A DNA stretch of 64,000 nt, taken from contig NZ_JAPEMA010000001.1 in assembly GCF_026343185.1 (NCBI RefSeq), positions 4,898,001-4,962,000 of the forward strand, given 5' to 3'. The translations under genes and the position numbers were made by a program. Below, one piece after another: positions 15,295-22,806 of this stretch; within the stretch, counting starts at the first letter, position 1; the number at the start of each line of letters is the position of its first letter. Source of the stretch: Streptomyces sp. NBC_00091. Its GTDB lineage: Bacteria > Actinomycetota > Actinomycetes > Streptomycetales > Streptomycetaceae. The notes beneath the pieces were generated by a model that was given only the letters and a program-made list of their open reading frames with translations, did no database searches and was not told the DNA's origin.

Positions 15295-16845
15295 ATGCCG
15301 ACGGGCAGATCCACCACGCTCCCAGCCGACACCGCGGCCGAGATCCGCACGTACAAGGGCCAGGACCGGGCCCTGCGGGCCGACCGCCTCGGCACCGCCG
15401 GACTGCTGCTCTCCGTACTCGCCGCCAGCGCCCCGCTGCTGGTCGTCGCCGGTGTCATGCCCACGATCTTCGGGGTCATGGGCATCGTCGGCCAGCCGCT
15501 GCTCTACGTGATCCTCGGCGTCGTCCTCGCCCTGTTCGGCGTGGGCTACGCCGAGATGAGCCGGCACGTCCACAACGCCGGCGCCTTCTACGCCTACATC
15601 GCCCGCGGCCTCGGGCCCACCGCCGGAGCCACCGCCTCCCTCGTCGCCCTCGTCGCGTACAGCGCCATGCAGGTCGCCGTGTACGGCATCCTCGGCTTCG
15701 AGATATCCGGCCTCTTCGCGACCTACCTGGACACGCAGCTCGCCTGGTGGATCCCGGCCCTGATCGCGGTCGCCGTCACCGGCGCCCTCGGCTGGCTCAA
15801 GATCGACCTCAACGCCAAGGTGCTCGGCGTTCTGCTGATCGTCGAGTGCGCCCTCGTCGTCGTCTTCGACCTCGCCGCCCTCGGCAAGCCCGGCCCCGAA
15901 GGCCTCTCCCTGAGCGCCTTCGACCCCGGCACCCTCGGCGGAGCCGGCCTCGGCACCGCCCTGTGCTTCTGCATCGCCGCCTTCGTCGGCTTCGAGCAGT
16001 CCCCGGTCTACGCCGAGGAGACCACCAAGCCGCACATCATCGTCTCCCGCGTGATGTTCCTCGCCATCGGCTTCGTCGCGCTGTTCTTCGCCCTCAGCTC
16101 CTGGGCCCTCTCGGTCGCCACCGGCCCCGCCGGGATCGTCAAGGCCTCCGCCGAGGCCGGGCCCGGCCTGCTCTTCGAGCTCACCCAGAGCCGCCTCGGC
16201 GCCACCTTCACCGACGTCCTGCACGTGCTCTTCGTGACCGGCATGTTCGCGGCCATGCTCAGCTTCCACAACGTCGTGGCGCGCTACGCCTTCGCCATGG
16301 GCCGCGAGGGCCTGCTGCCCGCCCGCTTCGGCCGCACCAACCCGGGCACCGGCGCCCCCGCGACCGGCTCCCTCCTCCAGACCGTGGTCGCCGCCCTCGT
16401 CGTCATCGTGTTCGCGGTCACCGACTCCATGCCGACCGGCGACCCCACCGCGCCCGTCCTGCACCTGTTCACCTGGATGGGCAGCGTCGGCGCCCTCGGC
16501 GTCACCGTCCTGATGGCCGCGGCCTCCGTCGCCGTCATCGCCTTCTTCGTCCGACGGGGCACCGCGGGCGCCCAGGTCTGGCGGCTCGTCGCGGCGGGCC
16601 TGGCCGCCCTGGCCCTGGTCGGGATCGCCGTCTACACCGTCAAGGACTTCGCCGTCCTGGTCGGCGCCGAGGCGGGCTCCGTGCTGAGCTGGGCCCTGCC
16701 CGCCATCATCGCCGTCGCCGCGCTCGGCGGACTGGTCAACGGGCTGCTGCTGAAGTCCCGCCGCCCCGAGGCCCACGCCCGGATCGGCCTGGGCAACGAG
16801 GCCTTCCGCCTCGACCAGGCCGCGGAGGCCACCCCGAGCGCCTGA
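15295..16845 (+). CDS. APC-superfamily amino acid permease
   Basis: A 516-residue integral membrane protein with about 12 hydrophobic helices. The first helix contains LLLSVLAASAPLLVVAGVMP, and the YIARGLGP and FVGFEQSPVYAEET segments are typical of the amino acid-polyamine-organocation superfamily; the latter lies in the helix 6-7 region. The likely role is proton-coupled uptake of an amino acid or amine, specificity unknown. ATG 15295 follows GAAAGGA. It lies 26 bases after the repeat-type hypothetical gene and is followed by a hairpin terminator, so it ends that operon. Confidence 0.85.
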   Translation: MPTGRSTTLPADTAAEIRTYKGQDRALRADRLGTAGLLLSVLAASAPLLVVAGVMPTIFGVMGIVGQPLLYVILGVVLALFGVGYAEMSRHVHNAGAFYAYIARGLGPTAGATASLVALVAYSAMQVAVYGILGFEISGLFATYLDTQLAWWIPALIAVAVTGALGWLKIDLNAKVLGVLLIVECALVVVFDLAALGKPGPEGLSLSAFDPGTLGGAGLGTALCFCIAAFVGFEQSPVYAEETTKPHIIVSRVMFLAIGFVALFFALSSWALSVATGPAGIVKASAEAGPGLLFELTQSRLGATFTDVLHVLFVTGMFAAMLSFHNVVARYAFAMGREGLLPARFGRTNPGTGAPATGSLLQTVVAALVVIVFAVTDSMPTGDPTAPVLHLFTWMGSVGALGVTVLMAAASVAVIAFFVRRGTAGAQVWRLVAAGLAALALVGIAVYTVKDFAVLVGAEAGSVLSWALPAIIAVAALGGLVNGLLLKSRRPEAHARIGLGNEAFRLDQAAEATPSA

Positions 16846-16878
16846 GGCCCGTAGCCTCGTATTCATATCCCTGGGAAG

Positions 16879-16915
16879 CCCCCGGAGACCGTTTCCATGG
16901 TCCCCGGGGGTTTCC
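16879..16915 (+). terminator. Terminator after the APC permease
   Basis: CCCCCGGAGACC pairs with GGTCCCCGGGGG (one mismatch, 8-base loop), followed by TTTCC. Confidence 0.65.
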
Positions 16916-17064
16916 GCGTGCAGGAGGCCGATTTTGGCGGGTGGCCGAAGCTCATGGTCTCCTGGGTCGACAAAATCACCGGAACCGCAGCACGGGGGAC
17001 ACCACCCAGCTCCCCCGCACGCGGTCCGGACCTGCCTGTCCGACCCACGAAGGCGAAGTCCCGC

Positions 17065-18504
17065 ATGAGCGATCGCACCTTGACCGAGGCCCCAGCCAAG
17101 GCGTCCCCCCGCCCTGTCGACGCCGGTGATGAGGGCTACAGCAAGGATCTCAAGTCCCGCCACATCAACATGATCGCCATCGGCGGGGCGATAGGCACCG
17201 GCCTGTTCCTCGGCGCCGGAGGCCGCATCGCCGGCGCCGGCCCCTCCCTGGCCATCGCCTACGCGGTGTGCGGCGTCTTCGCCTTCTTCGTGGTCCGGGC
17301 CCTGGGCGAGCTGGTCCTCTACCGCCCGTCCTCCGGAGCCTTCGTCTCGTACGCGCGCGAGTTCATGGGGGAGAAGGGCGCCTACACCGCGGGCTGGCTC
17401 TACTTCCTCAACTGGTCCACGACCACCGTGGCTGACATCACGGCCGCCGCGACCTACGCCCACTTCTGGTCGATGTTCACCGACGTCCCCCAGTGGGTGC
17501 TCGCCTTCATCGCCCTGGCCGTCGTCCTCACCGCGAACCTGATCTCGGTGAAGTACTTCGGCGAGATGGAGTTCTGGTTCTCCCTGGTCAAGGTCGCCGC
17601 CCTGGTGATCTTCCTGATCGTCGGCATCTGGCTCGTCGCCACCAGCCACGACATCGGCGGCAACACCCCGGGCCTGGCCAACATCACCGACAACGGCGGC
17701 ATCTTCCCCTCCGGCGTCCTCCCGATGCTCCTGGTGATCCAGGGCGTGGTCTTCGCGTACGCCTCCGTCGAGCTCTGCGGCGTCGCCGCCGGCGAGACCG
17801 AGAACCCCGAGAAGATCATGCCGAAGGCGATCAACTCGATCATGTGGCGCGTGGGCCTCTTCTACGTCGGCTCCGTGGTCCTGCTGGCCCTGCTGCTCCC
17901 GTACACCGCGTACTCGTCCGACCAGAGCCCCTTCGTCACCGTCTTCGACAAGCTCGGCGTCCCCGGCGCCGCCGGCGTGATGAACCTGGTCGTCCTGACC
18001 GCCGCCCTGTCCAGCCTGAACTCCGGCCTCTACTCCACCGGCCGGATCCTGCGCTCGATGGCCATGTCCGGCTCCGCCCCCAAGTTCACCGGCGTCATGA
18101 ACAAGGGCAAGGTCCCCTACGGCGGTGTCCTCTTCACCGCCGCCTTCGGCGTCGCCGGCGTCGGCCTGAACTACTGGATGCCCGGCGAGGCCTTCGAGAT
18201 CGTCCTCAACCTCGCCTCCATCGGCATCCTCGGCACCTGGGCGATGGTCATGCTCTGCTCGCTGTTCTTCTGGCGCCGCGCGCAGAACGGCCTGGTCGAC
18301 CGGCCGGCCTACCGCCTGCCCTGGGCCCCCTACACCCAGATCGTGACCCTGGTCTTCCTGGTCACGGTCCTGGTCCTGATGTGGTGCGACGGCGGCGTCG
18401 GCCGCACCACGGTCATGTTCCTCCCGGCCATCGCCGCCGCCCTCGTCGGCGGCTGGTTCCTGGTCCGCGGCCGGGTGGCCGAGCTCGCCGCCACCCGCGA
18501 CTGA
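17065..18504 (+). CDS. Amino acid permease (AnsP/CycA/GabP family)
   Basis: A 479-residue, 12-helix amino acid transporter. HINMIAIGGAIGTGLFLGAG at residues 33-52 is the signature of the AAT family, followed by YRPSSGAFVSYAREFMGEK and the helix 6 FAYASVELCGVAAGE. The sequence most resembles L-asparagine and D-Ser/Ala/Gly permeases, so neutral amino acid uptake with protons is expected. ATG 17065 has AAGGCGAAG upstream; in-frame starts further up fall near the preceding terminator and lack support. It has its own transcription unit between two terminators. Confidence 0.85.
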   Translation: MSDRTLTEAPAKASPRPVDAGDEGYSKDLKSRHINMIAIGGAIGTGLFLGAGGRIAGAGPSLAIAYAVCGVFAFFVVRALGELVLYRPSSGAFVSYAREFMGEKGAYTAGWLYFLNWSTTTVADITAAATYAHFWSMFTDVPQWVLAFIALAVVLTANLISVKYFGEMEFWFSLVKVAALVIFLIVGIWLVATSHDIGGNTPGLANITDNGGIFPSGVLPMLLVIQGVVFAYASVELCGVAAGETENPEKIMPKAINSIMWRVGLFYVGSVVLLALLLPYTAYSSDQSPFVTVFDKLGVPGAAGVMNLVVLTAALSSLNSGLYSTGRILRSMAMSGSAPKFTGVMNKGKVPYGGVLFTAAFGVAGVGLNYWMPGEAFEIVLNLASIGILGTWAMVMLCSLFFWRRAQNGLVDRPAYRLPWAPYTQIVTLVFLVTVLVLMWCDGGVGRTTVMFLPAIAAALVGGWFLVRGRVAELAATRD

Positions 18505-18521
18505 CACCCCCGCCGTACGCG

Positions 18522-18566
18522 GAAGGCCCCCGGGCCGGGATCCGAGATCCCGGCCCGGGGGCCTTC
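18522..18566 (+). terminator. Strong terminator after the AAT permease
   Basis: A perfect 21-base inverted repeat (18522-18542 with 18546-18566, loop CGA) whose arms begin GAAGGCCCCCGG. It separates the permease from the oppositely directed tRNA genes. Confidence 0.8.
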
Positions 18567-18598
18567 TCCGTTCCGCCCTGCCGCCGCCGGGGAACGAA

Positions 18599-18626
18599 GA
18601 AGGACCCCGCCGAAGCGGGGTCCTTC
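18599..18626 (-). terminator. Terminator of the first tRNA-Leu copy
   Basis: GAAGGACCCCGC pairs perfectly with GCGGGGTCCTTC across a CGAA tetraloop, just 3' of the tRNA on the minus strand. Confidence 0.8.
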
Positions 18627-18632
18627 TGTCTG

Positions 18633-18717
18633 TGTCCGAGGGGGGACTTGAACCCCCACGCCCGATAAAGGGCACTAGCACCTCAAGCTAGCGCGTCTGC
18701 CATTCCGCCACCCGGAC
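18633..18717 (-). tRNA. tRNA-Leu (anticodon GAG)
   Basis: The 85-base cloverleaf has an acceptor stem GTCCGGG/CTCGGAC, an anticodon stem CTAGC/GCTAG enclosing TTGAGGT (anticodon GAG, complement of 18682-18684), a long class II variable arm with GCCC/GGGC, and the T arm GGGGG-TTCAAGT-CCCCC. It reads CUC and CUU leucine codons; CUC is frequent in this genome. CCA is not encoded. Confidence 0.95.
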
Positions 18718-18831
18718 CGGGTGTGTGCCGTACGCCCCTGGCGGGCCGTTGCGACGAGGGAAACACTACCAAACATTCCGGGGCCGCCTTCTCGCGCCCG
18801 GGGCGGCCGTCCCGGGGCTCCCGGGAACGAA

Positions 18832-18859
18832 GAAGGACCCCGCCGAAGCGGGGTCCTTC
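18832..18859 (-). terminator. Terminator of the second tRNA-Leu copy
   Basis: The same GAAGGACCCCGC/CGAA/GCGGGGTCCTTC hairpin as at 18599, so each tRNA copy has its own terminator. Confidence 0.8.
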
Positions 18860-18865
18860 TCTTTG

Positions 18866-18950
18866 TGTCCGAGGGGGGACTTGAACCCCCACGCCCGATA
18901 AAGGGCACTAGCACCTCAAGCTAGCGCGTCTGCCATTCCGCCACCCGGAC
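18866..18950 (-). tRNA. tRNA-Leu (anticodon GAG), duplicate copy
   Basis: The 85-base tRNA sequence is identical to the copy at 18633-18717, including anticodon GAG and the class II variable arm. Immediately upstream on the minus strand is TAATGT, a possible minus-10 box. The two copies are separated by 148 bases with a terminator, so they are probably separate transcription units. Confidence 0.95.
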
Positions 18951-19119
18951 CGGGTGTGTGCCGTACGCCCCTCGCGGGCCGCTTCGACGTGGAAAACATT
19001 ACCAAACCGCCGGGGGTCCTCGATCACACCCCCCGGTGGCCCGGGATCGCCCTTGGGCGGAAGGGCCCGGAGCGGGAGGATGGGGGAGGTAGCCGGTACT
19101 GATCAGTGGGAGGAACAGC

Positions 19120-20445
19120 GTGAGCGCATCGGGCGCGGGCAAGGCCGTCTCCGGAGAGGACGAGGTCGTCGACCTCTGCCGGGACCTCATCCGGATCGAC
19201 ACCAGCAACTACGGGGACCACTCGGGTCCCGGCGAGCGCAAGGCGGCCGAGTGGGTCGCCGAGAAACTGGCCGAGGTCGGGCTGGAACCGCAGATCTTCG
19301 AATCGCACAAGGGGCGGGCCTCGACCGTGGCCCGGATCGAGGGGGAGGACCCCTCGCGGCCCGCCCTGCTGATCCACGGGCACACCGACGTGGTCCCGGC
19401 CAACGCCGCCGACTGGACCTACGACCCCTTCGCGGGCGAGATCGCCGACGGCTGCGTATGGGGCCGCGGCGCGGTCGACATGAAGGACATGGACGCGATG
19501 ACGCTGGCCGTCGTACGCGACCGCATGCGCAGCGGGCGCAAGCCCCCGCGCGACATCGTGCTGGCCTTCCTCGCCGACGAGGAGGCCGGCGGCACCTACG
19601 GCGCCCGGCACCTCGTCGACAAGCACCCCGGGCTCTTCGAGGGCGTCACCGAGGCCATCGGGGAGGTCGGCGGCTTCTCCTTCACCGTGAACGAGAACCT
19701 GCGGCTCTACCTCGTGGAGACGGCCCAGAAGGGCATGCACTGGATGCGGCTCACGGTCGAGGGCACCGCGGGACACGGCTCCATGACCAACAACGACAAC
19801 GCGATCACCGAGCTGTGCGAGGCCGTCGGCCGCCTCGGCCGCCACCAGTGGCCGGTGCGCGTCACGAAGACCGTTCGACACTTCCTCGACGAACTCTCGG
19901 ACGCCCTCGGAACCCCGCTCGACCCCGACGACATGGACGCCACGCTCGCCAAGCTCGGCGGCATCGCCAAGATGGTCGGCGCGACCCTGCGCAACTCCGC
20001 CGCCCCGACGATGCTCGGCGCCGGCTACAAGGTCAACGTCATCCCCGGCCAGGCCACGGCCCACGTGGACGGCCGCTTCCTGCCGGGCTACGAGGACGAG
20101 TTCTTCGCCGACCTCGACCGGATCCTCGGCCCGCGCGTGAAGCGGGAGGACGTACACGGGGACAAGGCCCTGGAGACGGACTTCGACGGGCGCCTCGTGG
20201 ACGCCATGCAGGGCGCCCTGAGGGCCGAGGACCCGATCGCGCGGGCGGTCCCGTACATGCTCTCCGGCGGGACGGACGCCAAGTCCTTCGACGACCTCGG
20301 CATCCGCTGCTTCGGCTTCGCCCCGCTCCAGCTGCCGCCGGAGCTGGACTTCGCCGGCATGTTCCACGGCGTGGACGAGCGGGTGCCGGTGGACGGGCTG
20401 AAGTTCGGCGTCCGAGTCCTCGACCGGTTCATCGACAACGCCTGA
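19120..20445 (+). CDS. M20-family metallopeptidase (dipeptidase/deacylase)
   Basis: A 441-residue M20 peptidase with the full two-zinc site: HGHTDVVPA (His and catalytic Asp, near residue 87), WGRGAVDMKD (bridging Asp near 119), FLADEEAGG (general base Glu and metal Glu near 152) and MFHGVDERV (last His near 418). The lid domain contains GTAGHGSM. It should hydrolyse dipeptides or N-acyl amino acids in the cytoplasm. GTG 19120 is preceded by GGGAGG at normal spacing. The sequence GTACTGATCAGTG lies about 20 bases upstream but I cannot say whether it is an operator. The chaplin genes follow in the same direction but have a separate promoter. Confidence 0.9.
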   Translation: MSASGAGKAVSGEDEVVDLCRDLIRIDTSNYGDHSGPGERKAAEWVAEKLAEVGLEPQIFESHKGRASTVARIEGEDPSRPALLIHGHTDVVPANAADWTYDPFAGEIADGCVWGRGAVDMKDMDAMTLAVVRDRMRSGRKPPRDIVLAFLADEEAGGTYGARHLVDKHPGLFEGVTEAIGEVGGFSFTVNENLRLYLVETAQKGMHWMRLTVEGTAGHGSMTNNDNAITELCEAVGRLGRHQWPVRVTKTVRHFLDELSDALGTPLDPDDMDATLAKLGGIAKMVGATLRNSAAPTMLGAGYKVNVIPGQATAHVDGRFLPGYEDEFFADLDRILGPRVKREDVHGDKALETDFDGRLVDAMQGALRAEDPIARAVPYMLSGGTDAKSFDDLGIRCFGFAPLQLPPELDFAGMFHGVDERVPVDGLKFGVRVLDRFIDNA

Positions 20446-20515
20446 CGCCGGATAACGCCGGAGATTCGGGAAGGTGTGCGGATTCCACTGAGAAGAGTGA
20501 ATGCGCTCATACGCT

Positions 20516-20543
20516 CGTAGCCCTGGTGATCCCTCCTCGTTAC
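20516..20543 (+). promoter_or_regulatory. Sigma-BldN-like promoter of chpH
   Basis: CGTAGC (20516-20521) and CGTTAC (20538-20543) are separated by exactly 16 bases, each one or two changes from the sigma-BldN consensus CGTAAC-N16-CGTTGA that controls chaplin and rodlin genes in Streptomyces venezuelae. The start codon lies 50 bases downstream. Confidence 0.6.
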
Positions 20544-20592
20544 AGGTGGTGCGGTCCGCGGCTGGGACCGCACTTGCCTACTAGGAGGAACA

Positions 20593-20826
20593 ATGCTCAA
20601 GAAGGTTGCCGCCGCTGCGGCTGCCACCGGTGGTCTGGTTCTCGCGGGTGCGGGCCTGGCTGTCGCCGACGCGGGTGCCCAGGGTGCGGCCATCGGCTCC
20701 CCCGGCGTCCTGTCCGGCAACGTCGTCCAGGTCCCGGTCCACGTCCCGGTCAACGTCTGCGGCAACACGGTGAACATCATCGCGCTGCTGAACCCGTCCT
20801 TCGGCAACACCTGCGTCAACGCCTGA
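20593..20826 (+). CDS. chpH: Short chaplin ChpH
   Basis: The 77-residue protein has a 25-residue Sec signal (LKKVAAAAAATGGLVLAGAG, cleavage after AVA) and a single chaplin domain of about 50 residues with the conserved SPGVLSGNVVQVPVHVPVNV, and the disulphide Cys pair in VNVCGNT and FGNTCVN. Short chaplins assemble into amyloid-like rodlets that make aerial hyphae hydrophobic. The sequence matches my memory of S. coelicolor ChpH very closely. AGGAGGAAC precedes the ATG. A BldN-type promoter lies upstream and a hairpin terminator downstream; chpC follows, as in S. coelicolor. Confidence 0.93.
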   Translation: MLKKVAAAAAATGGLVLAGAGLAVADAGAQGAAIGSPGVLSGNVVQVPVHVPVNVCGNTVNIIALLNPSFGNTCVNA

Positions 20827-20841
20827 CGCATCTGAAGTTCT

Positions 20842-20872
20842 GGCCCCGGGGCGCTGCCAGCGCTCCGGGGCC
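20842..20872 (+). terminator. Terminator between chpH and chpC
   Basis: GGCCCCGGGGCGCTG pairs with CAGCGCTCCGGGGCC (one G-T pair), almost without a loop. It should limit read-through from chpH into chpC. Confidence 0.65.
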
Positions 20873-20979
20873 GCCGGGCTTTTCGGGCCCGGATGCTCAT
20901 TTCGGCGCGGCAGGCGGGGGAGCCCGTACGGCACGGCCTGTGCGTCGAACGGAACGTACACACCAGGGGACGAGTACAG

Positions 20980-21777
20980 ATGCGACGACCGGTTCAGGTC
21001 ACGAGGAAGACACTGATCACGATGGCGGCCGCGGGGGGTGTTCTGGCGCTCGGCGGCGGTCACGCCCAGGCGGATTCGGCGGCGTCCGGGCACGCCGCGA
21101 ACTCTCCGGGCCTGCTGTCCGGGAACACCGTGCAGGCGCCGGTGGACGCGCCGGTGAACGTGTGCGGCAACACGGTGACGGTGGTTGGGGGTCTGAACCC
21201 GGCCTTCGGCAACCGCTGCGCCAACCAGCCGGGCAAGCCGCAGCACCCGGATCACCCGAGCCACCCGGAACACCCGCAGCACCCGGACCACCCCGGTCAC
21301 CCGGGCAACCCGGGCACCCCGGGCGGCGGGCACGAGGAGCCGTGCGACGACGAGCCGGGACACCCGGGCAACCCCGGCACCCCGGGCGGCCAGACCCCCG
21401 GCACCCCGGGCACCCCGGGCGGGCAGACCCCGGGTAACCCCGGAACGCCCGGCGGCCAGACCCCGGGCAACCCCGGCGGGCACACCCCGGGCAACCCCGG
21501 CACCCCGGGCGGGCACACCCCCGGAAAGCCGGGTACGCCCGGTACCCCCACCGGCCCCGGCGCGGGCTCGGTCACCCCGGGCACGCCCGGCACGGTCACC
21601 CCGGGCACGCCCGGCACGGGCACCCCGGTCACCCCGGCCACTCACCCCGGCCAGGGGCAGGGCGTGGGCCTCGCCGCCACCGGTGCCGGTGACGCCCTGA
21701 CGGCCGGTGTCCCGCTCGCCGGCGGTCTGCTGCTGGCCGGAGCCGTGCTCTACCGGCGCGCCCGCAACGCCGCCTGA
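20980..21777 (+). CDS. chpC: Sortase-anchored long chaplin with one chaplin domain
   Basis: The 265-residue precursor has a signal peptide (about residues 1-32), one chaplin domain (about 37-82, with [20 protein letters not shown] and Cys in VNVCGNT and FGNRCAN), a long His/Pro and then Gly/Asn/Thr/Pro linker (about 83-225) with collagen-like [11 protein letters not shown] units, and a sortase signal LAATG followed by a hydrophobic helix and RRARNAA. It should be attached to peptidoglycan by a class E sortase and anchor short chaplins. Classical long chaplins ChpA-C carry two chaplin domains, so this one is reduced; the symbol is given from position beside chpH. ATG 20980 follows AGGGGA. Confidence 0.8.
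   Translation: MRRPVQVTRKTLITMAAAGGVLALGGGHAQADSAASGHAANSPGLLSGNTVQAPVDAPVNVCGNTVTVVGGLNPAFGNRCANQPGKPQHPDHPSHPEHPQHPDHPGHPGNPGTPGGGHEEPCDDEPGHPGNPGTPGGQTPGTPGTPGGQTPGNPGTPGGQTPGNPGGHTPGNPGTPGGHTPGKPGTPGTPTGPGAGSVTPGTPGTVTPGTPGTGTPVTPATHPGQGQGVGLAATGAGDALTAGVPLAGGLLLAGAVLYRRARNAA
21239..21650 (+). repeat. Collagen-like coding repeats in the long chaplin gene
   Basis: The DNA encodes first HPDHP/HPEHP units (about 21239-21300) and then many repeats of CCGGGCACCCCGGGCGG type giving [11 protein letters not shown] and [11 protein letters not shown]. The period is 9-18 codon positions with a constant Gly-x-Pro rhythm. Confidence 0.8.
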
Positions 21778-21788
21778 CGGCCACTCAC

Positions 21789-21818
21789 GACGCGGGCCCC
21801 CGTACCGGGGCCCGCGTC
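21789..21818. terminator. Terminator between chpC and the DUF5703 gene
   Basis: GACGCGGGCCCC pairs perfectly with GGGGCCCGCGTC (loop CGTACC). It overlaps the stop codon of the convergent small gene. Confidence 0.7.
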
Positions 21819-22005
21819 ACCAGGTCGCGCGGACCTGGCGGATGATCCGGCGGCGCAACCGCACGCGGCGGCTGCCGTCCCGGAACAGGGACAGGCGGTC
21901 CAGCTCCCAGTGCCCGTACTCGGCATGGTCGGTCAACAGGCGGTTCGCCTCCTGGCGGGAGGTCCCGCGAGGCACGTACACGTCGACAAATTCGTATTCC
22001 GGCAT
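21817..22005 (-). CDS. DUF5703-family small basic protein
   Basis: A 62-residue Arg-rich protein beginning MPEYEFVDVYVPRG and ending in an RRVRLRRRIIRQVRATW-type basic tail; the middle has TDHAEYGHWELDRL. It matches a small family conserved in Streptomyces (DUF5703) of unknown function. It has no membrane segment or signal peptide; the basic tail could contact nucleic acid or membrane. It is divergent from the acidic protein gene at 22053 with only 47 bases between the start codons. No clear ribosome site is seen. Confidence 0.75.
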   Translation of the reverse strand: MPEYEFVDVYVPRGTSRQEANRLLTDHAEYGHWELDRLSLFRDGSRRVRLRRRIIRQVRATW

Positions 22006-22052
22006 CGCATCTATTGTGCGGGCAGAGCCCCGCTACGGATAGCGTCTGCACT

Positions 22053-22736
22053 ATGTCTGATGCCGCTCTGCCCACTGTTGCCGAGGTACGCGCCGCCGCC
22101 GAGGCGGTCAAGGCCGCTCTCGACCGTCACCTCGCCGCGGTCGAGAGCAGGATCGGGGACGAGGACCCGGCCGTCTACGCCGCCTTCAACGAACTCGCCG
22201 CCGCGGCCGAGGAGTACGACGAACTCCTCTACGACCGCTACGACGAGGTCACCCCCTTCGAGATCCCCACCCCCGAGACCGGTGTCCCGTACACCGGCCC
22301 CGCCGAGCCCGCCGCGTTCAGCGTGCTCATCCGCCGCGACTACGCCGTGGTCGAACCGGCCCGGCTGATCGCCCAGGCCGAACGCGTCGCCGCGCACGAC
22401 CGGGACGCCGAGCTCCTCGACGACGCCGGCACCGCCGGAGCGCTCGGTGTGCTCTTCGGGGAGTACGAGCCCGACGAGATCGCCTCCCGCTACAAGGAGT
22501 TCGGTCTCGAGGAAGGCGACTCCACCCTCTGGATCGCCGCCCTGGAGGAGGTCGCGGAACCGGGGGACTGGTTGGGCTCGCCCTTCGGCCAGACCGATCC
22601 GCAGGACGTCCTGCACCGCTTCGACGTGAGCTCCGTCTTCGACGAGGAGCCCGACTTCGAAGACGAAGACGCCGAAGACGCCGAGGAAGCCGACGAGGAG
22701 GAGAGCGCCGCCGAGTCCGGTCTGGCCCCCGCCTGA
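22053..22736 (+). CDS. Acidic hypothetical protein
   Basis: A 227-residue cytoplasmic protein, strongly acidic, with an N-terminal Ala-rich helix, a central region containing FSVLIRRDYAVVEPARLI and a C-terminal tail of almost continuous Asp/Glu (residues about 195-220). TAGCGT at 22040-22045 lies 7 bases before the ATG and there is no ribosome site, so the mRNA is probably leaderless. I know of conserved Streptomyces homologues but of no function. The poly-acidic tail resembles protein-protein contact or nucleic-acid mimic tails, which is only a suggestion. Confidence 0.7.
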   Translation: MSDAALPTVAEVRAAAEAVKAALDRHLAAVESRIGDEDPAVYAAFNELAAAAEEYDELLYDRYDEVTPFEIPTPETGVPYTGPAEPAAFSVLIRRDYAVVEPARLIAQAERVAAHDRDAELLDDAGTAGALGVLFGEYEPDEIASRYKEFGLEEGDSTLWIAALEEVAEPGDWLGSPFGQTDPQDVLHRFDVSSVFDEEPDFEDEDAEDAEEADEEESAAESGLAPA

Positions 22737-22755
22737 GGGCCGGGTCCGCGGCGCC

Positions 22756-22794
22756 CGCCGTGCCCCCGCCCGGTCACCGGGCGGGGGCACGGCG
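22756..22794. terminator. Bidirectional terminator
   Basis: CCGTGCCCCCGCCCGG and its exact complement flank a TCA loop, extended by further G-C pairs. It lies between the convergent acidic-protein and RecD-like genes. Confidence 0.8.
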
Positions 22795-22806
22795 CGCCGC
22801 CGTCCG

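Larger units (their letters stand above)
18590..18990. repeat. Tandem duplication carrying tRNA-Leu and its terminator
   Basis: Two near-identical units, about 18590-18757 and 18823-18990, offset by 233 bases, each contain a terminator hairpin, the tRNA-Leu gene and flanking GTGTGTGCCGTACGCCCCT. Upstream sequences containing ACCAAAC remain partly alike. Confidence 0.85.

Noticed and set aside
15202..18681. A 1159-codon open frame on the minus strand opposite the two permease genes
   Set aside because: It is a GC-bias shadow: composition is Gly/Asp/Glu/Val low complexity, it covers two clear membrane transporters and the tRNA, and it has no domain or ribosome site.
18590..18990. Integrated mobile element at the tRNA genes
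   Set aside because: Only a duplicated tRNA unit is present; there is no integrase, excisionase or foreign cargo next to it.
21239..21650. CRISPR-like or satellite array
   Set aside because: The periodic DNA is the coding sequence of Gly-x-Pro repeats within the long chaplin, in frame throughout.
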